Source: Lentimicrobium sp. (GTDB lineage Bacteria > Bacteroidota > Bacteroidia > Bacteroidales > Lentimicrobiaceae). Taken from it: 64,000 nucleotides of DNA. The stretch lies in the NCBI GenBank assembly GCA_019429275.1, contig JAHYJC010000002.1, forward strand, positions 62,001 to 126,000, written 5' to 3'. Below are positions 17,717 through 25,624 of this stretch, one piece after another. The stretch's first letter is position 1, and each line of letters begins with the position of its first letter. Both the position numbers and the translations under genes were made by a program. The notes under the pieces are model-generated. The model was not told the origin of the DNA, did not search any database, and saw only the letters and a list, made by a program, of their open reading frames with translations.

Positions 17717-18493
17717 ATGCGAAAATTCATTCTGATTAATTTTCTACTTTTATACAGTATGGTGGTTTCTGCTCAGTTTGCCACTAATTTTAACTGTAAT
17801 GACTGCGATGGCAATAACCATGACCTTTTTACTGAGCTGGATTCGGGTAAGGTAATAGTTTTAAATTGGGTTATGCCCTGCGGATCCTGCATAGGGCCTT
17901 CTCTAACAACAAGTATGGTCATCAAAAGTATTGACTCTATTCATCCTGGCAGGGTTCTTATGTATCTCATTGATGATTATGCCAATACAAACTGCAGCTC
18001 GCTGAATAGCTGGGCAAACAGCAATAACCTGAAAGGAATTACCACATTTTCTGATGCATCCATTAAAATGTTGGATTATGGATCCATCGGTATGCCAAAA
18101 ATCGTAGTTGTAGGTGGTTCTGAGCACAAGGTATATTATAATGCTGATAATAGTGTAGATCCAATCGACCTTAAGGAATCTATCATCTCAGCCCTGAATG
18201 AATATTCTGCAGGTATTCCCGAAAAATTAAGCACCATTAATAATTTTCTTTTGTTCCCGAATCCATCATCCGGATTAACAACAGCCGATTTTACCCTTAA
18301 AAGACCTTCGGATGTTGTGGTCAGAATACTTGATGCTTCAGGAAAGCCAGTCTTTACACTACGCCATGATGCAATGTTGCAGGGTAAAAACCAGATTCAG
18401 ATAAATACAAATTCATTAAGCAATGGTATTTATATCCTTGAACTTACTGATGGCATTTCGGGTGTTAACAGGTTGCTTGTCGTTTCAGAATAA
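17717..18493 (+). CDS. Secreted thioredoxin-fold protein with T9SS sorting domain
   Basis: A 258-residue exported protein. The start at 17717 gives a good signal peptide (MRKFILINFLLLYSMVVSAQ); an upstream in-frame ATG at 17651 adds 22 residues with no signal. The first domain resembles a thioredoxin or redoxin: VIVLNWVMPCGSCIGPSL contains a CxxC pair (CGSC) at the right place after a beta strand, and IGMPKIVVVGGSEHKVYYN holds the cis-Pro equivalent. Residues from about 175 on are a T9SS type A sorting domain (LFPNPSSGLTTADFTL, GIYILELTD). A surface thiol-redox protein is the natural reading. The neighbouring outer-membrane metal-binding protein supports a redox or metal context, but the partner is unknown. 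Confidence 0.78.
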   Translation: MRKFILINFLLLYSMVVSAQFATNFNCNDCDGNNHDLFTELDSGKVIVLNWVMPCGSCIGPSLTTSMVIKSIDSIHPGRVLMYLIDDYANTNCSSLNSWANSNNLKGITTFSDASIKMLDYGSIGMPKIVVVGGSEHKVYYNADNSVDPIDLKESIISALNEYSAGIPEKLSTINNFLLFPNPSSGLTTADFTLKRPSDVVVRILDASGKPVFTLRHDAMLQGKNQIQINTNSLSNGIYILELTDGISGVNRLLVVSE

Positions 18494-18584
18494 GGTAATC
18501 GGCTAAAAAGCTGTTCAAACTTCTGAAACCCAGACTCAGGTAATTCAACAAATTTCAATTTAATGTTTTACAGGTAATATATTT

Positions 18585-19688
18585 ATGAAAAAGAGTTTCA
18601 TCATAATTACACTTTTCATAGTTATGACCCGGATTTCCTTTGCACAATGCTGTGCAGGAGGAGCCGGCAGTCCCATTGCAGGTGGCACCGCACAGGGAGT
18701 GCTGCAGGCCGGACAATTGGAATTGAATACCAATTTCCAGGTAACCAACAGCAACAGGTTCTTCACAGGCGACAGGCGCGATACACTTACCTATTTTGAC
18801 AGGTTTGAAAGCGCTTACCAGTATTTCAGGGTTGCTTATGGCCTGTCCGAAAACTTTACCATGTCGATTGAATCAGGCAATTATTTCTACAAACGGGAAA
18901 CAGGCCTTAACAACGATCAATCGCGGACTTACAAATCTCAGGGCATCAGCGATCTTATCATCTTCCCAAGATATAATATCCTTAACCTGATAACACCTCA
19001 ATGCAGGAATGAAATTACTGTTGGACTGGGTTTCAAAATTCCTTTGGGAAGTTATAACGATTCCACAGGCAGGGTGGAGCCTTTTTCGGGGACCACGTAT
19101 TTTGTAACCAATCCGCAGGCTGTGCAGCTTACTACGGGTGCCCAGGACATCATTTTCTATTCCTTTTTCCTCTGGAGCTACCCTGCCAGAAATATGCGCT
19201 TTTTTGCCAATGCGCTGTATATTAAAAAAGGATGGAACCCATTGGGTGAGAAGGCTGGCGATTTCGCAGGCATCGGCCTCTTTGCAGGAAAAACCTTCTT
19301 CAGCAGCCTTGACCTTACCCTCCAGGTCAGAGGAGAATGGATGGGTAAGATGGAACTGAATAAAAACATTCTGTTGTTTGCTTATCCTAATTACGATCCT
19401 GAAGCAACAGGCTATAAAAAAGTATTTGTTGCGCCCCAGATAAGTTATTCAAAAGGCAATTTTACCATCTATTCACTCATCGACATACCTGTTTACCAGT
19501 ATGTCACAAAAACACAGGTGGGAACCATGTTCCAGGCGACAGCCGGAATTTCTTACAGGTTTTTCGCGTCAAACCAGGAAACAAAAAACATCAAAAAAGG
19601 CACTTATTATTGTCCTATGCATCCAACAGTGGTATCAACCGCAAAAGGAACATGTCCGGATTGTGGCATGGCGCTTGAGAAAAAATAA
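18585..19688 (+). CDS. Outer-membrane beta-barrel protein with heavy-metal-binding C-terminal domain
   Basis: A 367-residue exported protein. The signal peptide ends at about residue 20 (TRISFAQ) and is followed by an unusual CCAGGAGSPIAGG. Residues 40-330 show alternating-aromatic strands typical of a transporter-type outer-membrane barrel (YFRVAYGLSENFTMSIESG, FSSLDLTLQVRGEWMGK, GISYRFFA). The last 25 residues are a heavy-metal-binding domain with YYCPMHPTVVS and CPDCGMALEKK, as found at the ends of CusB-like and copper-ATPase proteins. The combination suggests a surface metal-handling protein. It lies downstream of the redox T9SS cargo gene and upstream of a thioredoxin-like gene. Its start is well supported by the signal peptide. 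Confidence 0.75.
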   Translation: MKKSFIIITLFIVMTRISFAQCCAGGAGSPIAGGTAQGVLQAGQLELNTNFQVTNSNRFFTGDRRDTLTYFDRFESAYQYFRVAYGLSENFTMSIESGNYFYKRETGLNNDQSRTYKSQGISDLIIFPRYNILNLITPQCRNEITVGLGFKIPLGSYNDSTGRVEPFSGTTYFVTNPQAVQLTTGAQDIIFYSFFLWSYPARNMRFFANALYIKKGWNPLGEKAGDFAGIGLFAGKTFFSSLDLTLQVRGEWMGKMELNKNILLFAYPNYDPEATGYKKVFVAPQISYSKGNFTIYSLIDIPVYQYVTKTQVGTMFQATAGISYRFFASNQETKNIKKGTYYCPMHPTVVSTAKGTCPDCGMALEKK

Positions 19689-19888
19689 CCGCTATGCATC
19701 ACCCCTATTGCCTTGGTTTATGGTTGTGAATTCATGAGAAAAAAATAACCGGATAATTCTGACTTATTTCTGCTTCAACAAAACCTGAAGCTTTCATGCA
19801 ATTTTGGTTTTTTAGCCATGGTCTATGCCTTCTTGCTGCATAAAAATAAATTTACATTTAAATTAATAATAAGAATCGTAATTAAATC

Positions 19889-20221
19889 ATGAAAACCGAA
19901 ATAAACTCAAAAGAAGCCTTTGAATTGGAGAGTAGCTCCTCCCCTGCTTTGTTGCTTTATTTCTACAACGACAGTTGCGCTCCCTGTGTTGCGCTTCGGC
20001 CTAAAGTCGAAGCCATGATGAGTGAAGAATTTCCACTTATGAAGTATAGCTATATCAATGCTGCACTATTCCCCGAACTTTCTGCTTCAAACGGCGTTTT
20101 CGCCAGTCCTACAATTGTAGTCATGTTTGATGGAAAGGAAAGCTTCAGGGTAAGCAAGTATGTATCAATTGGTGAACTATCTGACAGGATTAAAAGATAT
20201 TACGATTTAATATTCAGTTAA
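19889..20221 (+). CDS. Thioredoxin-like protein (CAPC motif)
   Basis: A 110-residue cytoplasmic protein with a thioredoxin fold. The active-site dithiol is Cys30-Ala-Pro-Cys33 in NDSCAPCVALRPKVEAM, and the cis-Pro lies in FASPTIVVMFDGKE. Trp before the first Cys is replaced by Asp-Ser, and the motif differs from canonical CGPC, so redox potential or partner likely differ from TrxA. There is no signal peptide. It follows the metal-binding outer-membrane gene by 200 bases in the same direction and converges on an MFS transporter gene. A canonical trxA occurs separately at 46812-47129. Confidence 0.82.
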   Translation: MKTEINSKEAFELESSSSPALLLYFYNDSCAPCVALRPKVEAMMSEEFPLMKYSYINAALFPELSASNGVFASPTIVVMFDGKESFRVSKYVSIGELSDRIKRYYDLIFS

Positions 20222-20281
20222 ATAGAATTCACCAGGCAAATTTTATCACGAAATCCGACACGCCTGGAAAAAATATCCGAA

Positions 20282-21592
20282 TCAGCGTTTCTCTCTTCTG
20301 TATGACCAAATCATGATTATGATGGCTATCAGCAAAGAGATAGCTCCTACCAAAAAGGTAAAAACAAAACCATACATTTCATAGAAGAGTACGCCAAGCA
20401 GAGGCGCAAATATGGCACGCGTGGCCGTCAAGAAAAGATGAACCGACTGGTAATCTCCGGCTTCATGTGGCTTACAGAAATAAGCTGAACCTATGCTCCA
20501 GAGCAACGACATAGTTGCGGCAAAAACCGAATGAAACAGCACAAAGGGAATCATGCTGTAAAAAAGTTTGAAATTGCCGATCTGGGTATATTTAGGGAAA
20601 TAAAACGTCAGCACAAGGCTCAGAAGATAAAACAAGATAGAAGCAAAGGTTACAGCAGCGAATTTCCTCGGGTCGACCTTGCCCAGGATTCTTCCAAAAA
20701 CCGGAATCATAAAAAGCGCCAGAATGTTATAGGCATTTTTATACGCAGCAACACTGAAATAATTGAGGCCCAGTTGTTTCTCAAAAAAAATGGTCATAAC
20801 TGTGATGGTACTCATAAAAGCAAAGCCATAAAACAGAAATCCCATTTCAAAATGTCGGAAAGGCGTATTTTCCTTCATAATACGGCGCATACCGAGCGCA
20901 GAATCTTTGATTGACTTCCAGAATCCACCGGATGGCTTATCGCTTGCAGGTTCATTGTAATGTATCTGCGACAACAGAATGGTTGACATTACTCCGGCCA
21001 TCGCCACGAGGACAAAAACCCAGGTATAAGCATATTTGTCATAATCAAGCAGAAAACCATATAAAAAAGCAGTGATCAGCATCACAACCTTTCCAAAGAC
21101 CGTTGCATGACTATAGAGTTTACCGAAATTTTCGTGACTGTAATTGCTTTTCAGAAACAGGTTGATGGTTGGAAAAATTATTGGGTTGCCCAAATAATAA
21201 ATCAGGAATAGGGTAAGAAAAACAAGATGATACAAAGGAGTTGAACTCAGAGTTTCCGGCGAACGTGGAAAAAAAAGCAAAATGGCAAGCGGCGCCCGCG
21301 TAAGTATTCCGGTCAACCTGATCAGCTTTTGTTTATTCCTGACACGTTTCAGCCATTCAGCAATTAAAATCAGAAAAATGAAAACAATCACCGAAAACTG
21401 AAACAGAAAACTTAACTGATATGATGATCCGTTGAGACTCCTGAGAAAAACGAACTCGTTCAGTGCCAACACCCCCATTACAAAATTATCCAGAACTGTA
21501 TAACCCAGATGCAGCCTGAAGGTGCGCCTTTCATCGGGCGATAAGTATGTTACTGAAGATTTACTTAGCAAATAACTGACTAACGAAAACAT
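20282..21592 (-). CDS. MFS-type transporter
   Basis: A 436-residue integral membrane protein with about 12 hydrophobic segments and a central cytoplasmic loop near residues 210-235 (SASDKPSGGFWKSIKDS), the usual major-facilitator layout. Conserved-looking pieces include LIYYLGNPIIFPTINLFLKS (helix 4-5 region) and TSTLLSQIHYNEP-like text around residue 200. It is a proton- or substrate-coupled transporter whose cargo is not visible. It is on the minus strand, convergent with the thioredoxin-like gene and divergent from the glutathione peroxidase gene, with a 104-base gap on that side. The family assignment rests on topology and general composition. Confidence 0.7.
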   Translation of the reverse strand: MFSLVSYLLSKSSVTYLSPDERRTFRLHLGYTVLDNFVMGVLALNEFVFLRSLNGSSYQLSFLFQFSVIVFIFLILIAEWLKRVRNKQKLIRLTGILTRAPLAILLFFPRSPETLSSTPLYHLVFLTLFLIYYLGNPIIFPTINLFLKSNYSHENFGKLYSHATVFGKVVMLITAFLYGFLLDYDKYAYTWVFVLVAMAGVMSTILLSQIHYNEPASDKPSGGFWKSIKDSALGMRRIMKENTPFRHFEMGFLFYGFAFMSTITVMTIFFEKQLGLNYFSVAAYKNAYNILALFMIPVFGRILGKVDPRKFAAVTFASILFYLLSLVLTFYFPKYTQIGNFKLFYSMIPFVLFHSVFAATMSLLWSIGSAYFCKPHEAGDYQSVHLFLTATRAIFAPLLGVLFYEMYGFVFTFLVGAISLLIAIIIMIWSYRREKR

Positions 21593-21696
21593 GGCTGCAA
21601 AGGTAAAGCAATCGCAATTGAATTTAGCATCAAACCCATGCCAATAGTGAACAAACAGGTACAGTTATTGTTATGATACTACCTAAAATAATCTTT

Positions 21697-22236
21697 ATGA
21701 AAAAACTAACATTCTCTCTTATCCTTCTTTTTATGGTATCCTTAACTGTTAACGCTCAAAAGAATTTTCACAGTTTTAAAACCAAAACCATTGATGGAAC
21801 AGATTTTGATCTTGCCTCGCTAAAAGGTAAAAAAGTACTGGTAGTAAATACGGCTTCTAAATGTGGCCTAACCCCGCAATATAAAGAACTGGAAGCACTT
21901 TACAGACAGTACAAGGACAAGAATTTTGTAATAATAGGGTTTCCGGCCAATAATTTTATGAGTCAGGAACCGGGAACAAACGAAGAAATCGCAGAATTCT
22001 GTGAACTGAACTACGGTGTTACTTTCCCGATGATGTCAAAAATTTCTGTGAAGGGAAAAGATCAGGATCCGATTTATAAATGGCTGACAGATAAAAAGGA
22101 AAATGGTAAATTTGATGCAGAAGTTTCCTGGAATTTTCAAAAATTTATGATCGATGAAAATGGAAATCTGGTCAATTATGCCAGTCCCCGCGAAAAACCA
22201 CTGTCTGCTAAAATTGTGGAATGGATTGAGAATTAA
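21697..22236 (+). CDS. Glutathione peroxidase-family protein (Cys type)
   Basis: A 179-residue thiol peroxidase of the glutathione peroxidase superfamily. I chose ATG at 21697 because it begins a signal peptide (MKKLTFSLILLFMVSLTVNA); the ATG at 21673 adds an unlikely leader. The peroxidatic Cys56 sits in VVNTASKCGLTPQY; Gln and Trp of the catalytic tetrad are in IIGFPANNF/MSQEPGTN and VSWNFQKF. Members of this type in bacteria usually take electrons from thioredoxin rather than glutathione. The signal predicts an exported, periplasmic peroxide scavenger. It is followed by a strong hairpin terminator. Near rubrerythrin and thioredoxin-like genes it fits an oxidative-defence role in an anaerobe. 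Confidence 0.88.
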   Translation: MKKLTFSLILLFMVSLTVNAQKNFHSFKTKTIDGTDFDLASLKGKKVLVVNTASKCGLTPQYKELEALYRQYKDKNFVIIGFPANNFMSQEPGTNEEIAEFCELNYGVTFPMMSKISVKGKDQDPIYKWLTDKKENGKFDAEVSWNFQKFMIDENGNLVNYASPREKPLSAKIVEWIEN

Positions 22237-22258
22237 TCCTGACATATTCTAAACTATG

Positions 22259-22290
22259 AAGCCATCAGATTTTCTGGTGGCTTTTTATTT
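22259..22290 (+). terminator. Rho-independent terminator after glutathione peroxidase gene
   Basis: AAGCCATCAG (22259-22268) pairs with CTGGTGGCTT (22274-22283) in a 10-bp stem with a 5-base loop, followed by a T-rich tail. Confidence 0.8.
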
Positions 22291-22335
22291 TTATATGATC
22301 CAAAACCTTACTTTTACTCCAGCAAACAACCGGAT

Positions 22336-22911
22336 ATGGAAACTTTCAAAGGGAGTAAAACAGAACAAAATCTTGTCAAGGCGTGGTTTCTTGAAACCGC
22401 CAACATCAGGCGCTGTGAAATTTTTGCCAAACAGGCTAAAAAGGATGGTTATGAGCAAATTTCAGGCATCTTTCTTGAAGTAGCTGAACAAAAGCGCTCT
22501 CACACCAAAACAATTTTTAAATTCCTTCAGGATAGTGAAACTGAAACAAATACGCCTTTCAGTTCCGTAAAATTCAACAGCACACCCGATTGCTTAAAAA
22601 ACGCGACATTGGTTGAGCAATCAGAGTCTGATGAACTGTTTGGAGAGTTTGAGCGCATAGCATGGGAAGAGGGCTTTAAGCAGATTGCAACGAAGTTCAA
22701 GCTATTCAGACGTATAAAACTTTTTTATTCTGAACGGTTTGCTGCTTTGGCATTTAACATTGAGGAAGGGAGAGTTTTTAAGCGCGAAGAAAAGGTGAAG
22801 TGGATTTGCCGCAAGTGCGGATTGATTTATGAAAGTGACCGCGCGCTCAAGAATTGTCCGGGTTGCGAACATCCACAGGCATATTTCGAAATTCTGGCTG
22901 AGAATTATTAG
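22336..22911 (+). CDS. Rubrerythrin
   Basis: A 191-residue non-haem iron peroxidase with two domains. Residues 1-150 are a ferritin-like four-helix bundle with the di-iron ligands in patterns such as AWFLETANIRRCEIFAKQA, FLEVAEQKRSH, EFERIAWEEGF and FAALAFNIEEGRVF. Residues from about 152 are a rubredoxin domain with two Cys pairs, WICRKCGLIYES and CPGCEHPQAYFEI. It reduces hydrogen peroxide using rubredoxin or NAD(P)H-linked donors, protecting anaerobes from oxygen exposure. The frame starts at ATG 22336 soon after the terminator. It is monocistronic, ending before a shared bidirectional terminator with the convergent YceI gene. Confidence 0.9.
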   Translation: METFKGSKTEQNLVKAWFLETANIRRCEIFAKQAKKDGYEQISGIFLEVAEQKRSHTKTIFKFLQDSETETNTPFSSVKFNSTPDCLKNATLVEQSESDELFGEFERIAWEEGFKQIATKFKLFRRIKLFYSERFAALAFNIEEGRVFKREEKVKWICRKCGLIYESDRALKNCPGCEHPQAYFEILAENY

Positions 22912-22936
22912 CAACATATCTGATTACACGTTTAAT

Positions 22937-22967
22937 AAAAATGCCTCCCGGTTCGGAAGGCATTTTT
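22937..22967. terminator. Bidirectional rho-independent terminator between rubrerythrin and YceI genes
   Basis: AAAAATGCCT and AGGCATTTTT bracket a GC-rich inner stem (CCG/CGG) with a short loop. The A-run and T-run flanks make it work for both convergent genes. Confidence 0.8.
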
Positions 22968-22999
22968 AACTTATAAACAAAAACCAGATTAATTTCTGA

Positions 23000-23659
23000 T
23001 TATATTCCTGCATTCAGGTTAATGCTCAATGAAATTTCATCATTGATAAAATTGTCCTTTAAGTTTGCGAAAAGGCTTTTTGAACCATACTTCACATTCC
23101 ACTGCACGCGATCGATAATAAATGCAGGACTTGATGCAGATACACCTGAATCGGAAATGGTTACCATTGCAGGAAAGGTGATGCTCTTTGTTACGTCTTT
23201 CATGGTAAGGTTACCTGTGATGTTATGCGTTGCATCAGCATTTCCTTCAAGAACTGCAACTGATGTAATTTCGAAAACTGAAGTCGGATAGGATTCAACT
23301 TCAAAGAAGTCTTCTGATTTTAAATGTCCAACAAGTTTACCATTGCTTTCCTCGTCTGTGAGATCAAGGTTTACAATCGAGTTCATATCAATCATAAATT
23401 TACCACCTACAATAGAACCATCAGTAAGCATGAGCTCTCCTGAAGATAAGCTTATTGTACCGTTGTGTTTTCCGGTTGGCTTGGTGCCTACCCATTCTAC
23501 ATTTGAAGTCTGCAAATCAACATTTATTGTGATCTCGCCGCTTTTAACTGATACTTCCTGTGCTTCACCGGTTTTGGCTTTTTCGCCCTGAGGGCCGCCA
23601 CATGACGCAATAAAACCAGCGATTACAACAAGTCCTAAGAGTTTTCTGAATTTTGTCAT
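23000..23659 (-). CDS. YceI-family lipoprotein
   Basis: A 219-residue lipoprotein: the signal ends at the lipobox IASC (Cys20, GFIASCGGPQ). From about residue 45 it is a YceI domain, a lipocalin-like beta-barrel that binds isoprenoid or other amphipathic molecules: VEWVGTKPTGKHNGTISLSS, DGSIVGGKFMIDMNSIVN, GHLKSEDFFEVESYPTSVF, GNLTMKDVTKSITFP. The GHLKSEDFF motif is a hallmark. Function of these periplasmic or surface lipoproteins is unproven, with proposed isoprenoid transport or stress roles. It is on the minus strand and converges on rubrerythrin with a common terminator. No operon partners. Confidence 0.9.
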   Translation of the reverse strand: MTKFRKLLGLVVIAGFIASCGGPQGEKAKTGEAQEVSVKSGEITINVDLQTSNVEWVGTKPTGKHNGTISLSSGELMLTDGSIVGGKFMIDMNSIVNLDLTDEESNGKLVGHLKSEDFFEVESYPTSVFEITSVAVLEGNADATHNITGNLTMKDVTKSITFPAMVTISDSGVSASSPAFIIDRVQWNVKYGSKSLFANLKDNFINDEISLSINLNAGI

Positions 23660-23841
23660 TGTAAGAAATTTAATTAAATAATTGTTAAGAGTTAAAATTT
23701 TGGTCGTGTATATAACACAATTTTTTAGTTTTTGTTCAGATTGGTTAAGAAGTTAATCACAAAACTTTGTTATAATTTTTTAAAAATACGCTGATTAATT
23801 ATCTTTAACTTTTATTAACTGAAGCCAACTCTGGTCTGAAG

Positions 23842-23849
23842 TAAATTTG
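23842..23849 (+). promoter_or_regulatory. Candidate -7 box for the 23867 gene
   Basis: TAAATTTG matches TAnnTTTG exactly, 17 bases upstream of the ATG. No convincing -33 element at standard spacing, so this is a moderate call. Confidence 0.35.
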
Positions 23850-23866
23850 TACTGAAAAACGGAATC

Positions 23867-24643
23867 ATGTCATCACGAAGAATAATTCTGCTGTTTTGTC
23901 TCATTTTACAATTTTCCTTTGCTTTAAGGTCTCAGAATTATGTAATGATCAAAGGAACCGTTTATAATCTTCGGGGAGAATTGCTGGTAGGAGCTCATGC
24001 CCATAACATCAGCAAAAGCTATGGAACTTTTACTGATTTTTCAGGAACATTTTCGCTGATAATGGCAGGTAAAGATTCACTTAAGGTTAGTATGGTTGGC
24101 TACAAGCCATTTTTTTTTAGAATTCCCCAAAATCTGAATTCCCTGAACTATAGTCTCAAAATCACCCTACTGAATGATACTCTTATTATAACCGGCCCTG
24201 AAATCAGGCCATATCCGGCAACTTACCAGGATTTCAGGCAGGAATTTATCACCATGCGGACACCTGCCGAAAAAATTGTTAAGCAAATGAACCTACCCAC
24301 GCAACCCTACCGGAGAAAATATGAAAATCCTGATGGGGGATTGCTGCTGCCTGGCCCTATCAGCCTATTATATGACAACTTCTCAAAAGAGGCAAAACAG
24401 AAAAAGAAAATGGCTGCCATAATGAGTAAAACAGAACTGAGAAATAAATTTCTTGAAATTATTAGTGCAGAAACATTGAAAATCCGCTACAATTGCCAGT
24501 CAGATGAAGATATAGATAATCTGTTGATGACTTGCGGAATCAGCAAAGAGCTGCTGATGAGTCTTCCTCATTATATCATAGCCGATAGGGTAGATAAATG
24601 CGGCAAAAACTGGCAGCAAATGAACGCTAAGATTGTTGAATGA
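23867..24643 (+). CDS. Exported carboxypeptidase-like regulatory domain protein
   Basis: A 258-residue exported protein. A signal peptide (residues 1-22, ILLFCLILQFSFALRSQ) precedes a carboxypeptidase-like regulatory (CarboxypepD_reg, Ig-like) domain of about 85 residues: MIKGTVYNLRGELLVGAHAH, SYGTFTDFSGTFSLIM, DSLKVSMVGYKPFFFRIP. In Bacteroidota this domain usually caps TonB-dependent receptors or sits in small surface proteins. The remaining 140 residues are helical, with RTPAEKIVKQMNLPTQPYRR and a C-terminal part rich in charged helices, and I do not recognise them. No TonB box or barrel is present. It is monocistronic, with CoA pyrophosphatase 92 bases downstream. Confidence 0.75.
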   Translation: MSSRRIILLFCLILQFSFALRSQNYVMIKGTVYNLRGELLVGAHAHNISKSYGTFTDFSGTFSLIMAGKDSLKVSMVGYKPFFFRIPQNLNSLNYSLKITLLNDTLIITGPEIRPYPATYQDFRQEFITMRTPAEKIVKQMNLPTQPYRRKYENPDGGLLLPGPISLLYDNFSKEAKQKKKMAAIMSKTELRNKFLEIISAETLKIRYNCQSDEDIDNLLMTCGISKELLMSLPHYIIADRVDKCGKNWQQMNAKIVE

Positions 24644-24698
24644 TTCAGTAACTGCCGGTTTCGATTCATTATAATTAATAGCCGATCATTCAAAGTAT

Positions 24699-24706
24699 TA
24701 AATTTG
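24699..24706 (+). promoter_or_regulatory. Candidate -7 box for the CoA pyrophosphatase gene
   Basis: TAAATTTG, an exact match to TAnnTTTG, sits 29 bases before the TTG start. The -33 side is not clear. Confidence 0.35.
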
Positions 24707-24735
24707 CCGCATTAAATCATTACATTTTCCTGCAA

Positions 24736-25392
24736 TTGACTGACAAAAAAAAAATAGACGCATACACGGAATTACTTAAATTGAGGCTGAGTAAAAATCT
24801 GCCAGGATCAACAACCCAGGATTTAATGGCTCCTTCAAACCGAAGGGAGCTAATCAATCAGAACAAATACAGCAAAAAGCCAAGGCCAAGCAGTGTGTTG
24901 ATCATTCTTTACCCTGATGAGCATAATAAAATTGCAACTGTCTTTATCAAACGGGTTGATTACGAAGGAGTTCATAGTGGACAGATTGCTTTTCCGGGCG
25001 GCAAACATGAATCTGTGGATAAAGGTATGCTGCAGACTGCACTCAGGGAAACCAAAGAAGAAATCGGTATTGAGATTAAAGAAACTGAAGTTGTGGGAAA
25101 ATTGACTGATCTTTATGTTCCTCCCAGTAATTTTATAATCAGCCCCTTTGTCGCAGTTCTTAAAACACTTCCAAAATTAAAGCCCAATGAAATCGAAGTT
25201 GCTGAAATTTTTTCTGCTCCTGTTTCTCACTTTCTTTCTTCCGATTCAAGGACATTTCAGCAGTGCAGCTTATCCTCAGGCATAGAAATAGAGGTTCCAG
25301 GATATAGCTTCGGTAAATATTTTATCTGGGGTGCTACAGCTATGATATTTACCGAATTAATTCAAATTATGAATGACCTTAACAATCAATAA
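24736..25392 (+). CDS. CoA pyrophosphatase (Nudix hydrolase)
   Basis: A 218-residue Nudix hydrolase. The Nudix box is complete, from GGKHESVDKG to the REXXEEXG core (RETKEEIG), and it is preceded by the CoA-subclass signature VHSGQIAFPGG. These enzymes split CoA or acyl-CoA to 3',5'-ADP and phosphopantetheine and act as cytosolic housecleaning enzymes. The reading frame begins with TTG at 24736; the only nearby ATG (MAPSNRREL) would delete part of the N-terminal domain, so I prefer the TTG. Promoter box TAAATTTG at 24699 supports this. Next gene lies 232 bases downstream and is separately promoted. Confidence 0.85.
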   Translation: MTDKKKIDAYTELLKLRLSKNLPGSTTQDLMAPSNRRELINQNKYSKKPRPSSVLIILYPDEHNKIATVFIKRVDYEGVHSGQIAFPGGKHESVDKGMLQTALRETKEEIGIEIKETEVVGKLTDLYVPPSNFIISPFVAVLKTLPKLKPNEIEVAEIFSAPVSHFLSSDSRTFQQCSLSSGIEIEVPGYSFGKYFIWGATAMIFTELIQIMNDLNNQ

Positions 25393-25528
25393 TTCAGCCA
25401 CGGTCTTTTTATTAAATATTTGTTGGATTGGTGTTTATTCCATATCCTTTTCCGGAAAAAATTGAAATGATACTGCACATTATGAATACGATGATCAGAA
25501 ATTATCGCAGAAAATTCATATTTTTTTG

Positions 25529-25536
25529 TATATTTG
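25529..25536 (+). promoter_or_regulatory. Candidate -7 box for the KamA-family gene
   Basis: TATATTTG matches TAnnTTTG exactly, leaving a leader of about 85 bases before the ATG at 25625. The leader contains no obvious structured RNA. Confidence 0.4.
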
Positions 25537-25624
25537 AAAATAATAATCGTGCATTTACCACCTAACGGGTTCTCAATTTCTGAGAAAATGTACAATAATA
25601 TCAATTTGAATTTAATCTTAAGCA

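Noticed and set aside
20231-20270. CCAGGC/GCCTGG inverted repeat between convergent genes
   Set aside because: Six-bp stem with a 20-base loop and no T-run on the plus strand after the stem; too weak to call a terminator.
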